From DASCNA01 sp036011305 (GTDB lineage: Bacteria > Verrucomicrobiota > Lentisphaeria > Victivallales > GWF2-38-69): a DNA stretch of 64,000 nt. The translations under genes were made by a program, and so were the position numbers. The notes beneath the pieces are model-generated. The model was not told the origin of the DNA. It saw only the letters and a list, made by a program, of their open reading frames with translations, and did not search any database. Positions 54,386-63,634 of this stretch are shown one piece after another; position 1 is the stretch's first letter, and each line of letters opens with the position of its first letter. The DNA is taken from positions 1 to 64,000 of the forward strand of contig DASCNA010000267.1 of assembly GCA_036011305.1 (NCBI GenBank), in the 5' to 3' direction.

Positions 54386-56158
54386 TTAATTAATTATTTT
54401 GGTAATTTCGTCATTCAAAATTTTGTGTTCCTGAATATTTTTTTCACGGCTTGTTTTTATCTCTATAAGGCAGCTCTCTTGTTTTTGCTGGCACTCATTG
54501 TAGATTTCTATAAAATCTTTGTTCTTAACCGGATTAAAATATTCTAATCCAAACATCTCTGACAGTTGTTTGAACGAATAATTATGTGGTGTTCCAAAAT
54601 ATTTATCGAAAATATCCTTATGTTTACTAATGGGGAGGAAAGAAAATATACCTCCTCCGTTATTGTTGATCGCTATAATTATTATTTTGATCTTTGTACT
54701 ATCAATAATTGAAAGTGAATTCATATCATGAAGTAAGGATAGATCTCCTAGTACCAGTGTGCCTTTTTTTTTGAAACCCGAGAAAAATCCACATGCGGAA
54801 GCTATTATTCCGTCTATTCCGCTTACACCGCGATTCGCACCTATTTTTACTAGATGTTTGCGGTCGGTATTGTCAGACCTTTTGGAATAGCTGTTGAAAT
54901 CTCTTATGGGCATACTGTTCCCAATAAAAAGGGCACTATTTTCTTTTATGTGTGTTGTAGTTAATCTTGCTACTGAAATTTCGGAAATTAAACTGTCTGT
55001 TTCAGAAAAAATATCTAATTTTTCTTCAATTTTTTTCTGTTGCTTTTCTAACATGGTAACTTGAATTGAATTTGATCTGTTTTTATCAGAAATTCTATGA
55101 ATTAATTTACTGCATAATATGTTCAAGTCAGAATGAATTTTAAGTGTGACAAGATGGTTTGGGTCATTTTCTGAAGAATTACTTGATGCTTTAATGTATT
55201 TTACTGGTTTAATTGATTTTATATAAATTTGCAGTTTTTCTGATAATATTGTTCCTCCTATATGAAATACAGTTTCATATTTTGTTTGACAATTAGAACG
55301 TTCACTACATATAATTTGTTCATAATGATCGACAAAGTTATCATATTTTTTTGTGAGGCGCAGCCCTGATAAAATATCTGTTACTGTCGGCCAATTTAGT
55401 TTTTCTGCAAATTTTTCAACTGAGCGACACTCTTCTTCACTATTTAATTCTCCTATAATTAACAAACCTTTCTCTTTTGATAATAATTGTGATAGTTTGT
55501 TTATTGTGTTTTCAGAAGGAGTAATATTTGATTGCTCATACATTTTCAAAGGAGCATCTGATTTGTTCCACTGCTCTGATACAGACAGATTAATTTTAAA
55601 CTCATCTGCTTCCATTGGAATCAGCGGTTTTCTAAACATACAGTTAATATGAACCGGTCCCGGAGAAATGCCTACTGCATGAGAAACAGCCTGATTTATC
55701 CAGTGTAGTAATGTTTCTTTAGATATTGCTGTATTAGGACTTGGCAAGTCAATTTCCCATCGTAAATAGTCTGAGAATATTTTTGTTTGATCAATAGTCT
55801 GATTTGCACCGCATTTTCTTAACTCAGAGGGGCGATCTGCAGTGATAATGATTAAAGGTAAATTAGAATGAAATGCTTCAATAATAGCCGGGAAGTAATT
55901 TGCAACAGCAGTTCCTGAAGTACATATTAACACAGTAGGTCTGCGTACAGCTTTTGCGTATCCTACAGCGTAATAACCGGCAGAGCGTTCATCCAAAATC
56001 AGAACCGTTTTAGTCCTAGGGTGTTTTGCTGCAGCAATAGTTAACGGAGTAGATCTGGAGCCAGGTGATATGCAGAAATGAGTGATATTATTTCTGACTA
56101 ACTCTTCAACTATTAATGAAGACCATTCTAAATTAAGATTTTCCATATTGCTGGTCAC
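54386..56158 (-). CDS. menD: SEPHCHC synthase MenD
   Basis: 590-aa ThDP enzyme joining isochorismate and 2-oxoglutarate. It has FCISPGSRSTPLTIAA near residue 30, ILDERSAGYYAVGYAKA with the catalytic Glu, TSGTAVANYFPA, GPVHINCMFRKPL and the C-terminal INNNGGGIFSFLP (ThDP motif). The next step, menH, is not adjacent and is not in the window, so it is either elsewhere or missing. Confidence 0.94.
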   Translation of the reverse strand: MTSNMENLNLEWSSLIVEELVRNNITHFCISPGSRSTPLTIAAAKHPRTKTVLILDERSAGYYAVGYAKAVRRPTVLICTSGTAVANYFPAIIEAFHSNLPLIIITADRPSELRKCGANQTIDQTKIFSDYLRWEIDLPSPNTAISKETLLHWINQAVSHAVGISPGPVHINCMFRKPLIPMEADEFKINLSVSEQWNKSDAPLKMYEQSNITPSENTINKLSQLLSKEKGLLIIGELNSEEECRSVEKFAEKLNWPTVTDILSGLRLTKKYDNFVDHYEQIICSERSNCQTKYETVFHIGGTILSEKLQIYIKSIKPVKYIKASSNSSENDPNHLVTLKIHSDLNILCSKLIHRISDKNRSNSIQVTMLEKQQKKIEEKLDIFSETDSLISEISVARLTTTHIKENSALFIGNSMPIRDFNSYSKRSDNTDRKHLVKIGANRGVSGIDGIIASACGFFSGFKKKGTLVLGDLSLLHDMNSLSIIDSTKIKIIIIAINNNGGGIFSFLPISKHKDIFDKYFGTPHNYSFKQLSEMFGLEYFNPVKNKDFIEIYNECQQKQESCLIEIKTSREKNIQEHKILNDEITKIIN

Positions 56159-56205
56159 CTATATAGCAGATTAAAAATCTGAATTTATCTACACTTTTTT
56201 TAATA

Positions 56206-56577
56206 TTATATAACAATAGCAACACCCATTATTGCTGCTATTATTATAACTATCAATACAATGACTACCCACTCCATGAACCATATAACTAATGCCTGAA
56301 TCCAACCGGTATCATATATACTTTTAAGTATGTATAAAGTAACAAGCAGACTTATAAAAAAACCGAGAACAGGGCCGAGTGGAGGTATAAACATTAATAC
56401 TATATTAATAATGAATGAAACTACAGCAGTAACAAGGCATGCTTTAAATGCTTTCCCGAAAGTCGCATTTTTTACAAATGAAAATTTAGCTGCCAGATGA
56501 ATAATTAAAGAACCGAATAAAAGTATCAGTAGAAAAGATATAATTATACAGGATATAGTCAAAGAAGTTAAGATCAT
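56206..56577 (-). CDS. Small membrane protein of unknown function
   Basis: 123 aa, almost entirely hydrophobic: four predicted membrane helices with short charged loops. No motif or family was recognised. It lies between menD and the PspC gene on the same strand, 64 bases after pspC. A membrane-stress role is suggested only by that neighbour. Confidence 0.65.
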   Translation of the reverse strand: MILTSLTISCIIISFLLILLFGSLIIHLAAKFSFVKNATFGKAFKACLVTAVVSFIINIVLMFIPPLGPVLGFFISLLVTLYILKSIYDTGWIQALVIWFMEWVVIVLIVIIIAAIMGVAIVI

Positions 56578-56641
56578 TATTAATACCTCATAATTTAAGT
56601 TATTGTGGTAGCTATTTTACATCAAAGCAATTGGTAAGCTA

Positions 56642-56839
56642 TTATTCAATGGGCATAAAAAGAGCCAGGAGAATATAAATAATAATACCAATTCCACCAC
56701 AGAAAAGTGATACTATGAAGATGACTCTCCATACCCAACTTGGTATTGGAGTATGCTCACCTAATCCTCCGCATACACCAAACAGTATTTTATCTCTATA
56801 AGATTTTTTCATATTATGTAAAAAATTATTATTTCTCAT
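56642..56839 (-). CDS. PspC domain protein
   Basis: 65 aa, about the size of the PspC domain alone. It shows KSYRDKILFGVCGGLGEHT, the family hallmark, then WRVIFIVSLFCGGIGIIIY and the terminal LLALFMP. It is a membrane-associated stress-response component, usually partnered with PspA/B. It might start at Met10. It starts 17 bases after the Bat fusion gene ends, so it may belong to that operon. Confidence 0.85.
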   Translation of the reverse strand: MRNNNFLHNMKKSYRDKILFGVCGGLGEHTPIPSWVWRVIFIVSLFCGGIGIIIYILLALFMPIE

Positions 56840-56856
56840 AAGTTAATTCCAAAAAT

Positions 56857-59430
56857 TTATTCGTATGGCCAAATTCGTTCTACATTATCAGCTTTTATCC
56901 AACCTTCTGACTTTTTTGTCCTGACACGAATCCAACTATCCATATTTTCTTCTATTGTTACCTGTTCACCAGGTATCAGGTTTAATTCAGATTTTACTGA
57001 ATTATTTGAAGGGAGTGAATATACATCTATATCTCTGAACAATACAATAGCATATTTGTTATTATATATTGTATATTTTTGATTGATAAAAGAAATAGTC
57101 GAAATAATTCCGATTAAAAAACATATTGAAATAAGGGTTATATAGAATTTCTTAGGTATATAATATTTACTGATTAAACCGATAAATATAAAAAATACGC
57201 ATACCGAAAGTATCAATAACCATTCATCAGGGCGAAACAAATCTCTCATGTAGATTAAAAATGTTTTCGGTGTCGAAGTCGTATACATTTCAGGTAAATA
57301 AAGTTTTGATCTTACATAATTTAGGTTTTCCAGAATGTCTGAGTTACGTGGAGCAAGAAGTAATGCTCTTTCATAATAAACAAGTGCTTTAGGTAAATTT
57401 TCGCTTTGAAAATAACAGTTGGCTAAATTGTAAAGCCATATTGAGTTAGGTTCATCTGGATTAATATTATCCTTGCAAATTTTTTCTGCCTGTTTGAATT
57501 GACCGTTATTATACAAAGTAATCATTTTATTTAAATCTGTGTTCGTTGCACCTTTAGTTGTGTATGGTAAAATAAAAATTAATCCTATAACTAAGACAAA
57601 TGACATTCGTTTAATACATTTATACAGATTATTTTTTAATTGATCATTAGTCATGTTTTTATTTGGCATATACCTTGATAAATTTATTTCTTCCAGGCAC
57701 TCAATCAGTTCCTTGTCAGAAATATTTTTAGTGATTTCCTCCACTGTAGTTCCGGGAGCAAACCCCTTAATATCATTAATAAATGGAATGACAGAATTAT
57801 TCATTACTTCAGTTATATTTTCAGGTGAAGCTTTTTTTATTTTTCTAATAATGATACCGTGATTTCTCTTTGCAATATGTTTTCTTTTTGTTCTATTGTC
57901 TTTGTTTATTTTGTTGTTTCGAACATGATATATCATAAATAAGAACCATAAAACTGGGCCGAGAATAAAAAATAATAAAATTATAATTAAGTGATTTTTA
58001 TATAGCGGTATTTTAACATTTGAAGAAATGTTTTTATCAAGGTATAAAATGGCATTATTAATTTTATTATTGCCATTATTTATGCTGCGTAGCTTGGATG
58101 CAATATCGTTTGTTCTGGAATATACTGTACTATTTGTGGAAAATTTATTTTCAGTAACTTCAATAGTTGTATCAATTTTTGAAATATTATATTCTCCGGT
58201 TTTTGTGTTAAATGTCGCAAATGAAATATTTATGTTTTTCTGGCCTTTTTCAGTTGGAATTAATACGTATTCTATTGTTGCTTCATTATTCCGAACAGGA
58301 CTTATGCTGCTTTGTGCATTTTTACTAACTTCAGGAGGGTAGGCTGTAAACCCCGGGATTGACAGATCAGGTGTTTTTAATGTATCCAATGAACCTTTCC
58401 CGTGAAGTTTAATTTTAACAGTTAACGGTTCTCCTTCTTTTAATGTTTTTGTTGAAAGAGAAATATTAGTTTTCCAGTCACCTAGCAATCCTAGATAGTT
58501 TACATTCTCCGGAACTGCAGGTAACGGCATTACTTCCAGTTCTGGCAGTTTTGCCATTATCATTTTGGATATTCTTTTACCTCTGTTGAAAAAAGAATCT
58601 GAATTAAAAACCGAGTTGAAAATATCGTCATCAAAAAATGAATTCTTATATGGATTTCTTTTATTTCTATTGGGAAGTGTTATATCGAGCAGTAAGGACA
58701 CTGTGCCATCAAGCCTGCCTGTAATGATTGGTCGATAGGATGTATAAAAACATGTTTTTATATAAGAAATACCATCAATGCTGACTTTAGTGGGAGGTAA
58801 ATATGGGTATCTGGCAAATCTCTCACTATCTCTATTCAATTTGCTGAAGTCTTCAAAAATAATGCCGTTCAATTTAATTTGCGGATATTCAACGGGGGCG
58901 GCAGAAAGACTTTCAGCTCTGTAAATATATATTTCTAAAGGTAGCTCTTCACCAATATAGATTTTATTTTTATTCCCTATTACATATTTTGGTTTGAGAA
59001 ATATATACTCCTCAAGGTCAGTTAATGGACCTGATATTACTCTAAGAGGTTTTGGTTTTGTGTTATATTTTTCGTCATTAATTTTTATTGTCAGAGCAGG
59101 TAATTCAATCAAGCCTGTTTTACTTACTACAAAATTATAAGTTGTAGTTTCATAACGAACACCGTTGATTATCATTATACTTGAACCATATAGATCTGGT
59201 TGTATCCATTTCAAATTAGGTATTTCAGGTAACTGTGTGATCTCAGCTTTTCCGTTTGTCGATCTTATAGATAATGAGGCAGGTTCGCCGGCAACTACAG
59301 GAGTAGGCTGCAAAGATATTTGTATCTCGCCATAAACTGCTTGAGTAGAAAAAAATATAGCTGTAAACAAAATAAATAATTTACAATTCAATTTCTTCAA
59401 CATTAATAATTTAACATTAATAATTAACAT
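56857..59430 (-). CDS. batD: BatD-BatE fusion protein (oxygen/aerotolerance cluster)
   Basis: 857 aa. A signal peptide (around residues 10-35) leads to a BatD-like region of Ig-like beta domains (about 36-480, IQISLQPTPVVAGEPASL and NKIYIGEELPLEIY), then a membrane helix (IIILLFFILGPVLWFLFMI). A second part resembles BatE: TPR repeats (LYNNGQFKQAEKICKD, YNLANCYFQSENLPKALVYYERALLLAPRN), two more membrane helices and a C-terminal SH3b domain (about 795-857). In other bacteria batD and batE are separate genes. It is the last Bat gene in the operon. The start at 59430 lacks a Shine-Dalgarno; Met at 59403 is an alternative. Confidence 0.85.
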   Translation of the reverse strand: MLIINVKLLMLKKLNCKLFILFTAIFFSTQAVYGEIQISLQPTPVVAGEPASLSIRSTNGKAEITQLPEIPNLKWIQPDLYGSSIMIINGVRYETTTYNFVVSKTGLIELPALTIKINDEKYNTKPKPLRVISGPLTDLEEYIFLKPKYVIGNKNKIYIGEELPLEIYIYRAESLSAAPVEYPQIKLNGIIFEDFSKLNRDSERFARYPYLPPTKVSIDGISYIKTCFYTSYRPIITGRLDGTVSLLLDITLPNRNKRNPYKNSFFDDDIFNSVFNSDSFFNRGKRISKMIMAKLPELEVMPLPAVPENVNYLGLLGDWKTNISLSTKTLKEGEPLTVKIKLHGKGSLDTLKTPDLSIPGFTAYPPEVSKNAQSSISPVRNNEATIEYVLIPTEKGQKNINISFATFNTKTGEYNISKIDTTIEVTENKFSTNSTVYSRTNDIASKLRSINNGNNKINNAILYLDKNISSNVKIPLYKNHLIIILLFFILGPVLWFLFMIYHVRNNKINKDNRTKRKHIAKRNHGIIIRKIKKASPENITEVMNNSVIPFINDIKGFAPGTTVEEITKNISDKELIECLEEINLSRYMPNKNMTNDQLKNNLYKCIKRMSFVLVIGLIFILPYTTKGATNTDLNKMITLYNNGQFKQAEKICKDNINPDEPNSIWLYNLANCYFQSENLPKALVYYERALLLAPRNSDILENLNYVRSKLYLPEMYTTSTPKTFLIYMRDLFRPDEWLLILSVCVFFIFIGLISKYYIPKKFYITLISICFLIGIISTISFINQKYTIYNNKYAIVLFRDIDVYSLPSNNSVKSELNLIPGEQVTIEENMDSWIRVRTKKSEGWIKADNVERIWPYE

Positions 59431-59441
59431 ATAATCTATTA

Positions 59442-60854
59442 TTACCAGTCTTTTTGTACAGTAGTCGAACCATATGCCTGCTGTTGTTTTTTCTTTAAAG
59501 CTTTCTTTAAAGATTTTTCATCTTTTGTCATCATTTTAAGTATTGATTCAGCCTGATTTTTATCAATGTTCTTATTATATTTAGGCTTAGGTTGTGGTGG
59601 ATTTTGCTGTTGCTGTGCAGGTTTATTTTTATTCTGTTGCTTATTTTTGTCGGAATCGTCTTTTTGTTTATTTTTTCTTAGGCTTTTCAGGGCATTCTTT
59701 AAATTTTCTTCAGCTTTTTCTGGATTATTATTCTTTTGATTTTCTTTTGCCTGTTTTACCTGTTTAGAAGCATTTTCTGAATTTTTATTCTGTTCACTAT
59801 TTTTAAGTGATTTATTATAATCATTAATAGCTTTTTCGGCTTCTTCTGTTTTTTGATTAGCTTGTTTCTGTTTTTGTTTTTTATTTTCTTTGTCCTTGGA
59901 ATTATTAGCTTGTTTCTGTTTATTTAAAGCTTCTTTGGTTTTCTGTTCAGCTTGTTTTTGTTTTTTTTGCTGATCTTGTTTATTATTCTTATTTTGATTA
60001 TCCTTGTTTTGGTTTTGATTATTATTTTTATTATTTTTATTATTTTTATTTTGGTTTTGTGTTAGTTTCTTAAGAGCATCAATTAAGTTTTGTTCAGCTT
60101 TTTTATATTTTACATTATATTGATTTTTAATGGCCTTATCTGTGTCTTTTGCAACATCATCAGATAATTTTGTGTCCTGTGGACTATATGCCTCTTTAGA
60201 AACTTTGTTGTAGTCAATTACAGCGTTATGAGCTATTCCAGTTTTTTTGTTTGCTTCATCCTGATATTTTTTTTTGTCCGTTTTATCTATCGTGTTATTA
60301 GCTAATTTTTGCTTATCTAATGCATCTCTTATTTTTTCAGTGGCAATTTTTCTCTTTTCTGCCATTTCTTTTCTCTTTTTTATAATGGTATCTGCTTTTA
60401 TGGTATCATTTATAAGCAACTGCATATTTACTGCTGTATTTTGATGTCCAGAAGCAAGCTGCATAGATTTTTTATAATCCTGTTTAGTTTTACTTAAGAT
60501 ACTAAGAGCTTTCTTAGGATCTTTTATAATCTGCTCTCTAGCTGCTTTGTGGGATATTACTCCTAGATTTTGGTATGCCCTGCTTCTTATAATCGGTTTT
60601 TTTGATGATAAATTAATCGCTTTAGTATAGTCTTTGATTGCTTCTTTTATTTCTCCTTTCAGCTGTTTATCAACCCCTCTATTATAAAGGTCCAACGCAA
60701 GATATGAATATTTGTCTGATTTTTCTTTTTCCAGTTTTACCGGTTTAAGAGAAGGGGATAATTGGCTATTTTCTTTAGTATTATTTGCAATAGCTAATGT
60801 AGATACGATAGTTAATAAAGAAAAAGCACAAAAAATTTTAAATGAATTATACAC
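59442..60854 (-). CDS. batC: BatC-like TPR protein with low-complexity Gln/Asn/Lys tail
   Basis: 470 aa. The start is GTG at 60854: GGAGA lies 7 bases upstream and GTGTATAA overlaps the batB stop, so an ATG further upstream is unlikely. A signal peptide (FCAFSLLTIVSTLAIA) is followed by TPRs (YNRGVDKQLKGEIKEAIKDYTKAINL, RAYQNLGVISHKAAR), long coiled-coil helical repeats, and a Q/N/K-rich tract (about residues 275-450). The end, AESILKMMTKDEKSL... to KDW, matches the conserved C-terminal motif of BatC proteins. Predicted periplasmic. Confidence 0.8.
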   Translation of the reverse strand: MYNSFKIFCAFSLLTIVSTLAIANNTKENSQLSPSLKPVKLEKEKSDKYSYLALDLYNRGVDKQLKGEIKEAIKDYTKAINLSSKKPIIRSRAYQNLGVISHKAAREQIIKDPKKALSILSKTKQDYKKSMQLASGHQNTAVNMQLLINDTIKADTIIKKRKEMAEKRKIATEKIRDALDKQKLANNTIDKTDKKKYQDEANKKTGIAHNAVIDYNKVSKEAYSPQDTKLSDDVAKDTDKAIKNQYNVKYKKAEQNLIDALKKLTQNQNKNNKNNKNNNQNQNKDNQNKNNKQDQQKKQKQAEQKTKEALNKQKQANNSKDKENKKQKQKQANQKTEEAEKAINDYNKSLKNSEQNKNSENASKQVKQAKENQKNNNPEKAEENLKNALKSLRKNKQKDDSDKNKQQNKNKPAQQQQNPPQPKPKYNKNIDKNQAESILKMMTKDEKSLKKALKKKQQQAYGSTTVQKDW

Positions 60855-61854
60855 TGTTTTCTCTCCGTTCTCCAAGTACAAACCAAATTGCTAAAAGTAT
60901 AAATGCAATTATTAAAGGAATTTGAAAACGTTCCAAAGGACGGGTTAGCTGGTTTGATGAATATTTTTCAGGGATAAGATTATTTATTCGTTTTAATAAA
61001 ATTTTAAGTCCAGGGTCACTTGCAGTGGATCTTATATAGACTCCGTTGGTTTCTAATGACATTTTTTTTAACTGTTTTTCATTTAATTTACTTTTTACAA
61101 GTTTTCCCATTTTATCCTTTAAAAACTTATTATTACCTTTTTTATCTTTGATCTGTATTAAACCAGGTTTTTTGGGGTTTCCTATTCCTACAACATAAAG
61201 AGGTATCTTGAATGATCTTAATTTTCTGATTGTGTTGGAACTGTCTCCCTGAAGTTCATCTCCGTCTGTAAAAAGAAGAACAGCTTTATAGTTTCCTGAA
61301 GCCGCTTTCAAGGCGCGTATTGCAACTTCCATTGCTTTTTCAATATTTGTACCGCCAACCGGTATTGAGGAAATATTTGTTTCTTTAAGTATGCTGAATA
61401 AACTGTTTCTGTCTTCTGTTAAGGGGCATTCGAGGAATGCAGATCCTGCAAAGGCAATTAATCCGTATCTGTCTCCTGGTGTATCTGTAATTAAATCTTT
61501 TATTAAATGTTTTGCGTGGCTCAATCTGGTTGGAGCGATATCTTGTGAGAGCATGCTTTTAGATACATCGAGCACTATAAGCATATCTTTCCCACGGCCA
61601 GTATAAGGTAGAAGCTTGTAACCCCAAAAGGGTCTGGCAAGTGCAATAACAATAAAAATTATAACAAACAGCATTAGCCAGTATCTTATAATTCTTTTAT
61701 TGTTTGAAAGGCTTGTATATTCTTGAAAATCTCTTTTTCCTATAATGCTTTCAAGTGCACTTTTTCTTCTTGAACCAGCTATTTTAAAAAAAATAAAATA
61801 TATAGGAATTATCCAGATTAAATTCCATAGAATATCAGGTTTTAGAAAGTTCAT
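60847..61854 (-). CDS. batB: BatB-like von Willebrand factor A domain protein
   Basis: 335-aa membrane-anchored VWA protein. N-terminal membrane helices (LWNLIWIIPIYFIFF and YWLMLFVIIFIVIALA) precede a VWA domain with a full MIDAS site: DVSKSM, a GGTN threonine, and FTDGDE. A C-terminal helix (IPLIIAFILLAIWFVLG) follows. The motif LSQDIAPTRL is typical of BatA/BatB. The neighbours favour BatB. batA and moxR are not in the window. It overlaps batC by 8 bases. Confidence 0.85.
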   Translation of the reverse strand: MNFLKPDILWNLIWIIPIYFIFFKIAGSRRKSALESIIGKRDFQEYTSLSNNKRIIRYWLMLFVIIFIVIALARPFWGYKLLPYTGRGKDMLIVLDVSKSMLSQDIAPTRLSHAKHLIKDLITDTPGDRYGLIAFAGSAFLECPLTEDRNSLFSILKETNISSIPVGGTNIEKAMEVAIRALKAASGNYKAVLLFTDGDELQGDSSNTIRKLRSFKIPLYVVGIGNPKKPGLIQIKDKKGNNKFLKDKMGKLVKSKLNEKQLKKMSLETNGVYIRSTASDPGLKILLKRINNLIPEKYSSNQLTRPLERFQIPLIIAFILLAIWFVLGERRENSV

Positions 61855-61973
61855 CTATTTATTACTTTAAACTAATTTAGTTTGTCAAATTTAAAATTTA
61901 TTTAATTATTTAATGGAAATTGCAAAAATTGCAACTTTATAATTTATATGCAGAGCAAATTTATTAAAATTTA

Positions 61974-62381
61974 TTATGTTTCAGATTGTGTAACCAGAGA
62001 AATATTTTTTATACCTGAAGATTTTATTAACTTCATTACTACCATGACTTCATTGTATGAACATGAACCATCTGCTCTTAAAAAAATTGTAGTATCGGGT
62101 TTTGCATATAAAATATCTGTAAGCTTACGATTCAATTCAATCTTCGAAACAGGTTTGTCCTGAATTGTTATTTGATTATTTTTATTCAAATTTACGAAAA
62201 TGTTGTTTTGATTTGGTAAAGGTTTAGCATTCATTTCCGGAGGCGATACATCTATATTATACTCCATTAATGGAACAGTAATCATAAATACAATCAGTAG
62301 TAGGAAAGTAAGGTCAATCAGAGGTGTCATATTAATTTCTCTGATTGTATTTAGTTGAGATCGCCTTTTTGCACGTCGCAT
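61974..62381 (-). CDS. TolR/ExbD family transport protein
   Basis: 135 aa with one N-terminal membrane helix (INMTPLIDLTFLLLIVFMITVP), including the functional Asp in that helix, and a periplasmic domain (VNLNKNNQITIQDKPV, TIFLRADGSCSYNEVM). With the next gene it forms a proton-driven motor. TolR versus ExbD cannot be decided from this. It follows the TolQ/ExbB gene by 49 bases and precedes batB by about 120 bases. Confidence 0.88.
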   Translation of the reverse strand: MRRAKRRSQLNTIREINMTPLIDLTFLLLIVFMITVPLMEYNIDVSPPEMNAKPLPNQNNIFVNLNKNNQITIQDKPVSKIELNRKLTDILYAKPDTTIFLRADGSCSYNEVMVVMKLIKSSGIKNISLVTQSET

Positions 62382-62430
62382 AAAATTACTCTACAGAATT
62401 TTAGTTGTTAAAAATGTAATCATTCTAAAT

Positions 62431-63177
62431 TTAAATATCATATTGCTCGAGTTTTACTTTAGACATAAATTCTTCTACAAAATTATCCATATAAACTGTT
62501 AGTTGTTTTATATAATTAGATAAAAAATTGTACCCGATAAGTGAAGGAATAGCTACAAGAAGACCGACTACTGTAGTTAATAATGCTCCGCTTATTCCAG
62601 GTGCCATTCCACTAATCTGCGCTTTCCCCTGTACAGCCATACTGATAAATGCCATCATAACACCCCATACTGTACCTAAAAGACCAAAAAAAGGGCTGAC
62701 ACTTACAGCTGTTGCCAGGAATCCCATTTTATCTTCTAATTCTAAAATTTTATCTGAAACACTTTGCTCAAGCATACTCCTAATGGTTTCTATTTGTCCA
62801 ATTGTTAATTTTTGTTGAGGGAAGTATTGTGTCCCATATTTTCCTGCATTTTCTTTACTTAGGTTATAATATGATAGAAGTTCATCTGAAGCTTTAAGGT
62901 AAACATCTCCCAGCGGGCTGATTTCTTTTTCTCCAGCAGCATATATACTCAGAGGATATTTCGTTTTTCTGAAAGTTTCCTTGAATCGTTTAGCAGCTTT
63001 CATGGTTTTTGATAAATAAGACCATTTTTCAATCATTATAGTCCATATGTATATTGAACCTATAAATAGTATTATCACTATAGTTTTTCCAATAAAATCA
63101 CTTTGCGCGAAAGCATAAAATGGGCTGATTGAAACTGTAGCCGGCACTGCAACTGAACTGATATAATTTAAGAACAT
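62431..63177 (-). CDS. MotA/TolQ/ExbB proton channel family protein
   Basis: 248-aa inner-membrane subunit with three helices. The signature segment LATAVSVSPFFGLLGTVWGVMMAFISM and GISGALLTTVVGLLVAIPSLIGYNFLS hold the residues lining the channel. A short N-terminal hydrophobic segment may be cleaved or form the first helix. It partners the adjacent TolR/ExbD-like protein. The location immediately upstream of the Bat genes suggests a joint envelope function, and the outer membrane is implied. Confidence 0.9.
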   Translation of the reverse strand: MFLNYISSVAVPATVSISPFYAFAQSDFIGKTIVIILFIGSIYIWTIMIEKWSYLSKTMKAAKRFKETFRKTKYPLSIYAAGEKEISPLGDVYLKASDELLSYYNLSKENAGKYGTQYFPQQKLTIGQIETIRSMLEQSVSDKILELEDKMGFLATAVSVSPFFGLLGTVWGVMMAFISMAVQGKAQISGMAPGISGALLTTVVGLLVAIPSLIGYNFLSNYIKQLTVYMDNFVEEFMSKVKLEQYDI

Positions 63178-63634
63178 ATTTTATTAAATTCCTGATTTGA
63201 ATTTTTCTAAATATAAATACAATATAAAACTATGTTATTATATACGAGTAATAATTTTTAGACAATTTTAAACTTATAAGTTTAATTATTTTGCAATTGC
63301 CTCTGAGTGTTCATTTTATTAAATAAGTTTTATATTAACTATTTTTTATTTAAGAACCATTTATTAAAGTATATTATTATAATTAATAAATAAATCAACA
63401 TTGTTGCTGAGGGTATTATTTGAGTTTGAGGGAAAATATATATATGAAGATAATAAAATGATAAGTATATATCTTTTTACGCTATAATTAGATATGTTGC
63501 AGTATTTAAGCTGTTAATTCATAATTATTGTATTATTGTAGAGTTTTTTATGTTTGTGTACTATAATAATTTATTGTAGTTTGTGTGTAGGGAGTGTTAA
63601 TTTTTGTAAGTTATTTCTAAATAAGGATCTAAGT
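63178..63634. other. AT-rich intergenic gap, nothing recognised
   Basis: About 450 bases between the divergent TolQ/ExbB-like and FabH-like genes. The DNA is very AT-rich without a credible ORF, hairpin terminator or RNA. Promoters for both genes must lie here, but no hexamer pair stands out. Confidence 0.5.

Noticed and set aside
63178..63634. Promoter pairs in the final gap
   Set aside because: Many near-consensus hexamers occur by chance in this very AT-rich stretch, and none combines good hexamers with good spacing.
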